64,000 bases of DNA. It comes from Chryseobacterium sediminis. Its GTDB lineage: Bacteria > Bacteroidota > Bacteroidia > Flavobacteriales > Weeksellaceae. Of this stretch, positions 8,168 to 16,635 are shown one piece after another (position 1 is the first letter of the stretch; every line of letters begins with the position of its first letter). Made by a program: the position numbers and the translations under genes. The DNA is taken from positions 1,116,001 through 1,180,000 of the forward strand of contig NZ_VUNZ01000001.1 in the NCBI RefSeq assembly GCF_008386505.1, given 5' to 3'. The notes under the pieces were generated by a model. The model searched no databases. It was not told where the DNA came from and was given only the letters and a program-made list of their open reading frames with translations.

Positions 8168-8920
8168 TTAAATCAAATTATTTGTTATTACGTAGGATAT
8201 TGCTTCGATAATATTTTTTACGCCAATTCTCTCGAACAGTTTACTCCTGTGAAACTTTATGGTGCTGGGTGATACAAACAACTGTTCTGCTATTTCTTCT
8301 ATTTTCAATCCCTGAAGATACAGTCTTATAATCTCAATTTCTCTTATTTTCAAGGTAATTTTACATTCTTCCGTCCATTTTCCCGTAAAGAGATCATATT
8401 TCCAATATATTTCTGAAGTATTGGATATAATCCGGATATTTCCTGCAGCCCGATTAAGGGAATAGGACACCACACAGACTATTTTAGAAATCTTTCCATC
8501 TTTGTCAAGTTCTATTGGGGTAATCTTGTGATTGACAAGCACATCCACACTATTGGCATATTTAAGATGGAAATCATAAGTAATGGTATGTACTTTTTTT
8601 TCTTCCGGTGAAAGACATTCAAAGAATTTAAGACCATACGTGCTTACTTTTCTTAAAATTTCAAAATCTTCCTTTTTAGTGTATTTCCTGAAAAAATTAT
8701 ACCCCATCTTTTCAATTTCAGCAGCCCGAATGCCCGAAAAAAGAAGAGGATTTTCTGAAATAAATTCTAATTTCCTTGTTTTAAGATCTGCAATATACAC
8801 AGAACCTAAATTGGTTTCTGATACTGCTTTGAGTACATTAAAGTATTTATTTTTGCTTTTTTCTTCAATTGATGCTCCACACATACTCCTGGGAGACACT
8901 GAATTTATTTTATCACTCAT
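8168..8920 (-). CDS. LuxR-type transcriptional regulator with N-terminal sensory domain
   Basis: This 250-residue protein ends in a LuxR/GerE-type HTH (about residues 188-250; LYLQGLKIEEIAEQLFVSPSTIKFHRSKL). The N-terminal 170 residues resemble a PAS-like sensor fold (IADLKTRKLEFISENPLL), but that is inferred from pattern only. It has no signal peptide or membrane segment, unlike the TPR-LuxR proteins further along. It is divergent from the large surface protein gene at 9639, which may be its target. Confidence 0.8.
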   Translation of the reverse strand: MSDKINSVSPRSMCGASIEEKSKNKYFNVLKAVSETNLGSVYIADLKTRKLEFISENPLLFSGIRAAEIEKMGYNFFRKYTKKEDFEILRKVSTYGLKFFECLSPEEKKVHTITYDFHLKYANSVDVLVNHKITPIELDKDGKISKIVCVVSYSLNRAAGNIRIISNTSEIYWKYDLFTGKWTEECKITLKIREIEIIRLYLQGLKIEEIAEQLFVSPSTIKFHRSKLFERIGVKNIIEAISYVITNNLI

Positions 8921-9638
8921 ATTTTAACATAATAATAGGGGTGAAAAACTATTTTTTATTAGATTACTGTTTGCAAACCCATCCACAATTAAGTTAAATA
9001 TTAAAATTCATCAAAGCTTAATCGTAATTGTCTAAAACTACAAAACATTTATTTCAATAACAAAAAAATCTACGATTCATTATTTTTATTATATTTTTCA
9101 CATTCGGGAATACATTTTCCCCTGTTATACGCCTATAGAAACAGGATTAAGTGTAAAAATCCAGTAATGAATTTTCGGGATTTTTTTTAATTCTTAGAAG
9201 AAAAATCAAGTAATATCTTTCCCGAAAGCGCTTCAGTAACAGTTTATTTAAAATTAATTCATTAAACTTTGATTTAAAACTATACGAAAGTATAGTCATT
9301 TTATATTTTTATTAAATTATTTTTACACTAACCATAAAGTAAAAATTATTCTAAGAAGCTAATAAGAATGAAAGAAATCCAAACCTATTAAAAACTACTC
9401 ATCTAATGGCATTAAAGTGAACGTTTTTATATCTGAAAATATCAACCTGACACTCATCTGCCTATGAAACCACTCCCACTTACTTAGTATCCTATTATTT
9501 TTTTATGTTTATTCATTGATCATTTTTTTGATAGAAATAACAAATGGAAACATAACAATTCATAAAAAATTAATAAAGGAATCATAATCATTTTTTTAAA
9601 AAAAATTCGTAATTTTTAAAATCAAAATTCAGCAATGC
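8921..9638. other. 718-bp intergenic region
   Basis: This is a very AT-rich spacer between divergent genes. It holds a terminator-like hairpin (AAAATCC around 9156-9162 with GGATTTT from 9178, then a T run). It also holds a short perfect palindrome, ACTATAC-GAAA-GTATAGT, at 9279-9296. A weak -7-like TACATTTT lies near 9110, so a short transcript of about 70 bases ending at 9189 is possible. I see no coding potential. Confidence 0.5.
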
Positions 9639-12461
9639 ATGAAAAGCTTTATATTTAGTTTATTGTTCCTATTATTAGGTATTCCTATTTGTGCCCAAAG
9701 AGACACAGACCACTGGTTTGCACCGTATTACGCTTCTACAAGTTATACACAGGCATTATACCTTTCTACCGATTCTACAACTCCTTTTACTGTTACAATT
9801 AACAGCAACAACGTTCCGATTGGTAATGTAACCATTAGTAAAGGTGCTTCTCAGACTTTTGTTGTACCCATCGGTAGTATAGCTGCTAATGTTACATCAG
9901 ATGCTTTCACTACTATCAATAAAGGTTTATATGTACAAGGACCAAAACCATTCTACTGTTCATTAAGAATGGTAAGCAGTACTACACACGCTGAAATTAT
10001 AACCAGTAAAGGAAAAGCAGGGATTGGAAAAGAATTTTTTGTAGCCGGAACCCCAACTACCTCATCACTTACCGGATATAACTTCACGGCAGGTATATTG
10101 GCAACAGAAAACAATACAGTTGTTACGACTACATGGAACGGAAATGTAACTTTTTTTGGAGGAATGCCGGCAAGCAATTCGCAAACAATTACTCTTAATA
10201 AAGGACAGTCTTTTATTTTTGCAGGAGGTGCAGGAGCAGGCGGTCAAAATCTATCGGCTTTTATTGGAGCTAAAATTGTTTCTGATAAACCCATTACCCT
10301 TACCAACGGAAATGTTAATGGGAATTTCGGAAGTAATACCAGTACAGGATCGGATGCAATTCTTGATCAGTCTGTCCCTACAGATAGACTTGGAAGCACT
10401 TTTGCCATGGTAAGAACCAGATCTACCAATGCTGATCTGGAAGGCGGTATTGTTGTAGGAACAGAAAACAACACCCAAATATTCATTAATGGTTCTAACA
10501 CTCCTATTGCGACTATCAACAGTGGGGAATTTTATAGGATTTCAGGAAGTAACTATGTTCAGCAGGGAACTTCCGGGCACTTTAATATGTTTGTTACGAC
10601 TTCAAAAAATGTCTATTTATATCAGTTGGTTTCTGTGAATAACAGCAGTGCAACCTGTGGTTTCAACTATATCCCTCCATTAAACTGTTTTCTACCCCGA
10701 AAAATTGAAGAAATCGGGAAAATCAATGAAATGCCGACAGGACCGGGCACAACAAGTACTGTCCCAACCGGAACTGTTGTAAAACTGAATATTTTAACGG
10801 AAACCGGAGCTAATGTAACGGTAAACGGAATTTCTCCTACAGCTGCAGAAGGGCCTTTCCCATTAACAGGAAATAGCACTTGGGTGACCTATGCCATCCC
10901 ATCTATCACCGGAAATGTAACGGTTGTTTCTGATAAGGCTGTAACAGCAGGTATTAACGGTGGTTACAGCACCTCCGGATACGGAGGTTATTTTGCAGGT
11001 TTCTCTTCCATCCCACTTATTTCCAAAAAAACTGGAGAATGTATTCCGGGGATTGTACTGGAAGTGAGTGACAGTTATGACACCTACCAATGGTTCCTGA
11101 ACGGAAATCCGATTGCCGGAGCCAATGCCAATACATATACTCCGCTGACTGCAGGAAATTATACAGTGAAAATCTCAGTAAGTACTTGTAGTCCGGCAAC
11201 TACTCCGGTTTATAAGGTATATACATGTCTTCAAGAGTCTACCAAAGCAATGATTGTTTGTGAAGGATACCAGACTATTGTCCCTGAGTTTACCAATTCT
11301 ACCCAAACTTATGTTCCAAGCACGGTAACTATTATTACTCCTCCGGCAAACGGTACAGCTACTATTGATGCGGCAGGAGTGATTAATTATGTTCCCAACT
11401 TCGGTTATCTGGGTACTGATACTATTGTTTATAAATTTTGTGGAAACAACCCTGACTTTACAGATTGCGAGCAGGTAACTTTAACATTAACGGTTTCTGA
11501 AAGCCCGATTGTCAAAGATGCAGCTTTAAAATCATGCTACCAGCCTTCTAATCCTATGCTTGGGGTATTTAATTTAACATCTGCAGGAGTGAATGTACAA
11601 CCGGGAACGGTTAAGCATTATTATCCATCTCCTACTGATGCGCATAATGGGACAAACGAAATTCTGACTCCAGCCAATTATATTGCTCCTACTGGTGTGG
11701 TTTACGTTAAGGTAAGTAATGCCAATGGGTGTTATAAAATTGCAGAAGTAACTCTTACAGTGATTCCTCCTATGTATTCAGATATATTAAAGGATAAAAT
11801 TATCTGCATGGAAAATAAAACCACATTAGATGCGGGACCAGGTTTTGTTTCTTATGAATGGAGTACGGGAGCGACAACACAGTCTATCAAGAATGTAGGA
11901 GTAGGAACGTATTGGGTAGATCTGAAAACCAGAGAATGTACCACCAGACAAACCGTAAAAGTGTATGCTTCTGAAAACCCAGTCATTTCAGATATTAATA
12001 TTAACAATAATACGGTTACAGTGACAGTAATTGCAGGAACGGCACCTTATCAATATTCGATGGATAATATCAACTGGCAGAATGAAAACATATTTACCAA
12101 TATCCCCCGCGGAAGCAATACTTTCTACGTAAAGGATTCATACAACTGTACTTCTGTGCAGGTAGAAATTACTGTTCCTAATCTGATCAACATCATCACC
12201 CCGAATGGTGACGGAATAAACGATATCCTTGATTATTCTGCTTTAGCATATAAACCTAATTTTATATTCAGTATCTATGACAGATATGGAAGTAAGATTC
12301 ATGAAGGAAATAAATTGAACGGATTCAGATGGAACGGAACTACTGGTGGTAAAAACGTACCTACCGGAACCTATTGGTTTGATATGGGCTGGAATGAAAC
12401 CAACAGAACACAGACTCCAATAAAATTCACAGGATGGATTACTGTAAAAAACAGAAATTAA
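9639..12461 (+). CDS. Large surface protein: IgGFc-binding-like N-domain, gliding-motility C-domain
   Basis: This is a 940-residue exported protein. The signal peptide ends at ICAQ (about residue 20). Residues about 30-460 resemble the IgGFc-binding-protein N-terminal module (for example GAKIVSDKPITLTNGN). An Ig/PKD-like stretch follows, then a SprB-like repeat (APYQYSMDNINWQNENIFTN), and finally the gliding-motility-associated C-terminal domain (ITPNGDGINDILDYSAL to the end), which directs T9SS export. About 310 C-terminal residues are closely related to those of the 16636 protein, while the N-terminal domains differ. The role is probably cell-surface adhesion. Confidence 0.88.
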   Translation: MKSFIFSLLFLLLGIPICAQRDTDHWFAPYYASTSYTQALYLSTDSTTPFTVTINSNNVPIGNVTISKGASQTFVVPIGSIAANVTSDAFTTINKGLYVQGPKPFYCSLRMVSSTTHAEIITSKGKAGIGKEFFVAGTPTTSSLTGYNFTAGILATENNTVVTTTWNGNVTFFGGMPASNSQTITLNKGQSFIFAGGAGAGGQNLSAFIGAKIVSDKPITLTNGNVNGNFGSNTSTGSDAILDQSVPTDRLGSTFAMVRTRSTNADLEGGIVVGTENNTQIFINGSNTPIATINSGEFYRISGSNYVQQGTSGHFNMFVTTSKNVYLYQLVSVNNSSATCGFNYIPPLNCFLPRKIEEIGKINEMPTGPGTTSTVPTGTVVKLNILTETGANVTVNGISPTAAEGPFPLTGNSTWVTYAIPSITGNVTVVSDKAVTAGINGGYSTSGYGGYFAGFSSIPLISKKTGECIPGIVLEVSDSYDTYQWFLNGNPIAGANANTYTPLTAGNYTVKISVSTCSPATTPVYKVYTCLQESTKAMIVCEGYQTIVPEFTNSTQTYVPSTVTIITPPANGTATIDAAGVINYVPNFGYLGTDTIVYKFCGNNPDFTDCEQVTLTLTVSESPIVKDAALKSCYQPSNPMLGVFNLTSAGVNVQPGTVKHYYPSPTDAHNGTNEILTPANYIAPTGVVYVKVSNANGCYKIAEVTLTVIPPMYSDILKDKIICMENKTTLDAGPGFVSYEWSTGATTQSIKNVGVGTYWVDLKTRECTTRQTVKVYASENPVISDININNNTVTVTVIAGTAPYQYSMDNINWQNENIFTNIPRGSNTFYVKDSYNCTSVQVEITVPNLINIITPNGDGINDILDYSALAYKPNFIFSIYDRYGSKIHEGNKLNGFRWNGTTGGKNVPTGTYWFDMGWNETNRTQTPIKFTGWITVKNRN

Positions 12462-12506
12462 TCCTAATCTTCAGTAAATTATTGGACATTTAAACATCTA
12501 TTTATT

Positions 12507-12944
12507 ATGAAAAAGCTATTATATATATTCCTCATTATTACTTCAGGTTTACTTTGGGGCCAAAAAAACAGCAGTGTACAATTTGCCGTTTACAATGATG
12601 CCATAGGAACTGTCAGTATGTTTGATCTTTACAAAAACAGTATTGAAAAAGTAAACGTTTATAAAACCAAAGCCAGCCTGCCCTCTCATTTAAAGAAATT
12701 CGATTATATCTCTGATAACGGATTAATAGAAATTAAGTTTAAAAAGAATGAAGGTTATCCTGATAGTTTATCATTGGAAATGCTCAATGAGCAAAGTAAT
12801 CTTCCAAAAGACAGACCCGTATTTATTGAAGGATACCAGTTTAATGATACCACTACCCGGGTCTATAATGACATGATCAGCAATATTGAAATTAAAGACT
12901 TTAATGGACAGAAGTGCCTCCATATTTCCACCATAAGAAATTAA
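12507..12944 (+). CDS. Hypothetical secreted protein, 145 residues
   Basis: A signal peptide (MKKLLYIFLIITSGLLWGQ) is followed by about 125 soluble residues with no motif I recognise. It starts 45 bases after the surface protein gene and is followed by a strong terminator, so the two probably form a transcription unit. It has no T9SS C-terminal domain, so the mature form is probably periplasmic. Confidence 0.75.
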   Translation: MKKLLYIFLIITSGLLWGQKNSSVQFAVYNDAIGTVSMFDLYKNSIEKVNVYKTKASLPSHLKKFDYISDNGLIEIKFKKNEGYPDSLSLEMLNEQSNLPKDRPVFIEGYQFNDTTTRVYNDMISNIEIKDFNGQKCLHISTIRN

Positions 12945-12978
12945 TGACTGGCATTAACAGGATGTTAATTTAAAAAAC

Positions 12979-13012
12979 AGAGACTATTTCACTTATGAAA
13001 TAGTCTCTTTTA
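12979..13012 (+). terminator. Terminator after the 9639-12944 unit
   Basis: AGAGACTATTTCA (12979-12991) and TGAAATAGTCTCT (12996-13008) form a perfect 13-bp stem with a CTTA loop, followed by T residues. Confidence 0.85.
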
Positions 13013-13031
13013 TTTTGGTATCTATTATTCT

Positions 13032-13189
13032 TTATTTCAACAATTTGGAAAACCAAACATCAATGTCCATATCACCGGGAATATTCAGCTTTTTCCTTAT
13101 ATTATATTTTTTCGTCTGCACCATTCTCACTGAAATAAATGTATACTCTGCAATTTCTTTGGTAGAGAAATTCAGGTAGATACAAGCAC
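13032..13189 (-). pseudogene. 3' remnant of a TPR-LuxR regulator gene
   Basis: The reverse strand encodes about 52 residues (ACIYLNFSTKEIAEYTF, then VQTKKYNIRKKLNIPGDMDI, ending WFSKLLK and a stop). They match the C-terminal HTH of the intact regulator at 14773-16212 almost exactly. Similarity stops abruptly at 13189. The conserved regulator promoter motif ATACAATATTAATACTA follows near 13230, so an internal deletion seems to have removed the signal peptide, TPR and membrane parts and left the two ends. Confidence 0.85.
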
Positions 13190-13260
13190 TTTAGTTTGTG
13201 TATCATAAAATCCATTCTTAATCTTAAATACAATATTAATACTATCCTTCTACCATTGAA

Positions 13261-13335
13261 CTACGTATCACATACACAACATGTAAAAGGTACAAATAAG
13301 CATCATTCAAATTATAGAATTAGCAATTACTTTTG
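13261..13335 (+). promoter_or_regulatory. Shared divergon promoter element, copy 1
   Basis: CTACGTATCACATACAC is followed about 35 bases later by ATTAGCAATTACTTTTG, whose TACTTTTG (13328-13335) fits the -7 consensus. The same two blocks at the same spacing occur at 16273 and 20511. The element drives the gene at 13444. Confidence 0.75.
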
Positions 13336-13443
13336 TCCCAAAATATTCTATTCTCCAAAATAAAATGAACTGATCATCATCAAAAAAACAATAACTCATT
13401 ATAGAATCTCATCAGTTAACCATTTAAACTCGACTAAATTAGT

Positions 13444-14583
13444 ATGAAAAATTTATTACCCTGTGTATTTTTATTTGCGGCCCTATTTGTAAAGGCACAA
13501 AATGACAACTGCTCAGAAGCAACATCTCTGACGACAGGAACGAACTTTGTTTCAGGAGCTGTTAACTCTTCCAATATAGGTGCTACAACAGATGGTAATC
13601 TTCCTTCCTGTAATGCTGATGCTGTTGAAAATATATGGTTCAAAGTAGTAGTTCCGGCAAGTGGAGTCATAACAATAGAAACAAGAGAAGTTTCAGGTTC
13701 TTCATTTGATGATTCTGTGCTTACTGTTTATAACGGGTCCTGTGGTTCTTTAGCAGAAATTGCCTGTGATGATGACAGCGGTCAAGATAATTTTTCCCTG
13801 ATTTCATTAACGGGGCAGACTCCAGGTACAGTATTATACATAAGTGTATGGAAATACAATTCATCTATCGACAATGGAGAATTTCAGATTTCTGCTTATG
13901 AACCATTACCAGCTTTAAATGACAACTGCTCAGAAGCAACTCCTCTTAGCTTAGCATCAGATTTTATTTCGGGAGCAATTACTGCAACTAATATAGCTGC
14001 TGTTACGGACGGCTCTTCTCCTGCCTGCAACCCAGATGCGATTGATAATGTATGGTTTAAAGTAATCGTTCCGGCAAGTGGAAACTTAACAATAGAAACC
14101 AAAGAGCTTTCTGGTTCTTTATTTGATGATACTGTACTCACTGTTTATAATGGAGCATGTGGTTCTTTAGCAGAGATTGCCTGTGATGATGACAGTGGAG
14201 AAGGTAATTTTTCTTTGATTTCATTAACGGGGCAGACTCCTGGTTCCACATTATATATAGGGGTCTGGAAATATGAATCAATAACAGGGAATGGAGAATT
14301 CCAAATATCTGCGTATGACAACAGCTTATTATCTAACCATGAGGTTTTGAATAACAAAAATAATATTACAATATTTCCTAATCCATTCAGTGATGCTATT
14401 ACCATTTCTGATATCTCAAAAGTGAAATCGGCTTCGGTTTTAGATGCTTCAGGAAAAGCTGTTAAAACCATTGATAAACCCTCGTCCCAACTATATTTGA
14501 ATGATTTAAAGGCAGGATTATATCTGATTACTTTAAAAATGACGGACGGAACTATAAAAACAATAAAAACGATCAAAAAATAA
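13444..14583 (+). CDS. Secreted protein with two PPC-like repeats and T9SS type A sorting domain
   Basis: This 379-residue protein has a signal peptide (LFVKAQ at about 19). Two near-identical domains of about 139 residues follow, each starting NDNCSEAT and holding FDD, VLTVYNG, GSLAEIACDDDSG and SLISLTGQTPG. This pattern fits bacterial pre-peptidase C-terminal (PPC-like) beta-sandwich domains. The last 75 residues (FPNPFSDAITISD to TIKTIKK) form a T9SS type A sorting domain, so the protein is exported and probably anchored at the surface. It is the plus-strand partner of a divergon whose regulator has decayed. Confidence 0.87.
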   Translation: MKNLLPCVFLFAALFVKAQNDNCSEATSLTTGTNFVSGAVNSSNIGATTDGNLPSCNADAVENIWFKVVVPASGVITIETREVSGSSFDDSVLTVYNGSCGSLAEIACDDDSGQDNFSLISLTGQTPGTVLYISVWKYNSSIDNGEFQISAYEPLPALNDNCSEATPLSLASDFISGAITATNIAAVTDGSSPACNPDAIDNVWFKVIVPASGNLTIETKELSGSLFDDTVLTVYNGACGSLAEIACDDDSGEGNFSLISLTGQTPGSTLYIGVWKYESITGNGEFQISAYDNSLLSNHEVLNNKNNITIFPNPFSDAITISDISKVKSASVLDASGKAVKTIDKPSSQLYLNDLKAGLYLITLKMTDGTIKTIKTIKK

Positions 14584-14629
14584 TACCTATTCAGAATCAG
14601 AAAATAGTTTTTAATAATTAGGAGATCGT

Positions 14630-14671
14630 GTACCTGCAGTTTTCGTGTTATTTTCCTGCAGGTGCTTTTTT
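14630..14671 (+). terminator. GTACCTGCAG hairpin, copy 1 (terminator of the 13444 gene)
   Basis: GTACCTGCAG (14630-14639) pairs with CTGCAGGTGC (14656-14665), then six T. It is the first of six related hairpins between here and 24074. Confidence 0.8.
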
Positions 14672-14772
14672 CAAGGTTTTATCATTCAAAACAATTATAC
14701 TTTTTCACATTTGCAACAAAGGTTATTTCATAAAAACGGAATAGCCTTTGTTTTTTATAGATATCTCAGCCT

Positions 14773-16212
14773 TTATTTCAACAACTTAGAAAACCAAACA
14801 TAAATATCCATATCACCGGGAATATTCAGCTTCTTTCTTATATTATATTTTTTCGTCTGCACTGTTCTCACTGAAATAAATGTGTACTCTGCAATTTCTT
14901 TGGTAGAGAAATTCAGGTAGATATAAGCACAAAATCTTATTTCCGATATTTTTAAAGGAGAAACTTTCAGCAGCTCTTCTGAAAAACGTGGGCAATACTC
15001 ATTGAAACGGGTTAAAAACTCAGGATTGTTTTCTTTGGCAAGCTGTATGACTTCTTTAAAAATACTTTCCTGAACAGGTGACTGATGAGGTATATCAATC
15101 TTATCCAGATTTCTACTTTTATGCTTTCTATAATAATACAAAAAAAGAAATATAAAAAGAATGCATACTACCACACTCACAGACAAAATGAAAAAAAGGT
15201 TTTTTGATTCTTTCTTGATATTGGTCGTTTCTATTTCATTTTGTTTATCAACAGCATCATTCAACAATTGATTTTGCTCACTGTTTGATGCTTCTATCTT
15301 CAATAGCCATTGAGAATAATAACTGAGACTATCTTTTTGCCCAAGGCTCTCATACAGGCTTTTCAGTTCTTCAGCTACTGCAATTTGATAGTTTTCACTT
15401 TTATAATAATTATTGGCAATATTTTTACATATCCATAAATAATGCTGAGTTTGTTCAATATTTTTTTCCGCTCTAAAATAGCGTGCAGCGTAAAAAGCAG
15501 TGATATATTGTATACCAATATCATCAATCTTCTTTTCATTCCTGAGAGCTTCATCAATATAGATTTTTGCTGAATCCATTTTATGGAGGTCTGTATAGAC
15601 TCCCGCAAGATAGGCAGAAGTTTTATAGCTGTTACTCAGTCGGTTTTTGTCTATCCTGTAACGCTTATCTTTATTTTCTCTGTAAATTTTAGAATATTTG
15701 TAAGCAATTCTGGAATATTTTAATGCCAGTTCTTTTTTCTTCAGATCATCATATTTACTTGCATATTGTCGGTTGATCAGATAAATAAAATAGGCATTAC
15801 CCGTTTTCATGGTCTCATCATAAATTTCATCCAACTGCTTTAAAGAAGCTACCCTTTCATTGAGTTTCTGGTATAAAAAAGATTTTTGAATATGAAGGTA
15901 AAATATAACTTCAAAATCTGTATCCGAATTAATAAGATTCTCTTTTTCTACTTTATTGATATAATAAAAAGACTTCTTGAAATCATTCATTCTATCATAG
16001 ACATTCGCAATTTTAAGATACCCTAATGCAACACAATCATTATAAGAATTTTTTCTACAGATCTCAATAAGGCTGTCAATTTTTTTTATTTCTTTTGGCC
16101 CGGCGGTAGAAAAATCGACGTCAAAAATAATGTTTTTGAGTTGCTCCTCGGTATGCTGAGAATAGAAAAAAGAAAACACTAAAAAAAAGAAAAAGGATAA
16201 ATTTTTCACCAT
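14773..16212 (-). CDS. Membrane-anchored TPR regulator with LuxR-type HTH, intact copy
   Basis: This 479-residue protein has a signal peptide (ending FFYSQ, residue 18) and helical TPR-like repeats to about residue 330. One membrane segment (FFILSVSVVVCILFIFLFL) lies near 345. A cytoplasmic C-terminal LuxR-like HTH (about 415-479, IYLNFSTKEIAEYTFISVRTVQTKK) follows. The topology suggests a periplasmic sensor directly coupled to a DNA-binding domain. It is divergent from the lectin-like gene at 16636 across a conserved promoter region. Paralogues are the frameshifted 19000-20456 gene, the 13032 remnant, and more distantly 25958-27391. Confidence 0.88.
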   Translation of the reverse strand: MVKNLSFFFFLVFSFFYSQHTEEQLKNIIFDVDFSTAGPKEIKKIDSLIEICRKNSYNDCVALGYLKIANVYDRMNDFKKSFYYINKVEKENLINSDTDFEVIFYLHIQKSFLYQKLNERVASLKQLDEIYDETMKTGNAYFIYLINRQYASKYDDLKKKELALKYSRIAYKYSKIYRENKDKRYRIDKNRLSNSYKTSAYLAGVYTDLHKMDSAKIYIDEALRNEKKIDDIGIQYITAFYAARYFRAEKNIEQTQHYLWICKNIANNYYKSENYQIAVAEELKSLYESLGQKDSLSYYSQWLLKIEASNSEQNQLLNDAVDKQNEIETTNIKKESKNLFFILSVSVVVCILFIFLFLYYYRKHKSRNLDKIDIPHQSPVQESIFKEVIQLAKENNPEFLTRFNEYCPRFSEELLKVSPLKISEIRFCAYIYLNFSTKEIAEYTFISVRTVQTKKYNIRKKLNIPGDMDIYVWFSKLLK

Positions 16213-16272
16213 ACTCCACTATAATTTAAAATACAATATTACTACTACATCACCCTACACTACGTAAAACGC
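16213..16272 (-). promoter_or_regulatory. Regulator-side promoter region, copy 2
   Basis: The motif AAATACAATATTACTACTAC (about 16228-16247) is kept upstream of all three related regulator copies. Read on the minus strand it contains TAATATTG, close to the TAnnTTTG consensus, so it is the likely promoter of the 14773-16212 gene. Confidence 0.5.
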
Positions 16273-16347
16273 CTACGTATCATATACACAAATCAACAAA
16301 AACACATTAAGACACTATTTGCATTATAAAATTAGCAATTAATTTTG
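16273..16347 (+). promoter_or_regulatory. Shared divergon promoter element, copy 2
   Basis: CTACGTATCATATACAC (16273-16289) is followed by ATTATAAAATTAGCAATTA and the -7 box TAATTTTG (16340-16347). A TTTG about 21 bases before the -7 box is a possible -33 element. A second TACGTA lies at 16261. The 289 bases from here to the gene at 16636 contain hairpin copy 2 and nothing else recognised. Confidence 0.7.
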
Positions 16348-16496
16348 AATACCTAAATATTATTTGGAGCCTCAAAACAAATTGTTAAATAATTAAATTT
16401 TTTTATGATAAAAACTCTACGATCTTTTATTAACATCAATCTTCGGCTTTTCCAAAATATATTTCTAAATAATTAAGTTTTCATAATCATCCTTGC

Positions 16497-16534
16497 GTAC
16501 CTGTAGTGTAAATAAAGTCTGCAGGTACCTTTTA
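16497..16534 (+). repeat. GTACCTGCAG hairpin, copy 2
   Basis: GTACCTGTAG (16497-16506) pairs with CTGCAGGTAC (16519-16528), followed by CTTTTAAAA. It is preceded by AATCATCCTT, as in copy 5. It lies between the promoter element and the start of the 16636 gene, so it could attenuate that gene. Confidence 0.65.
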
Positions 16535-16635
16535 AAAGAATTACATTTTTGAAAAAAACAACTTTTTTCATCCTTATCATTTTCTCAGTCTGCCAATAAC
16601 TACAGTAAAATAATTAACATTACAATCTATCTACT

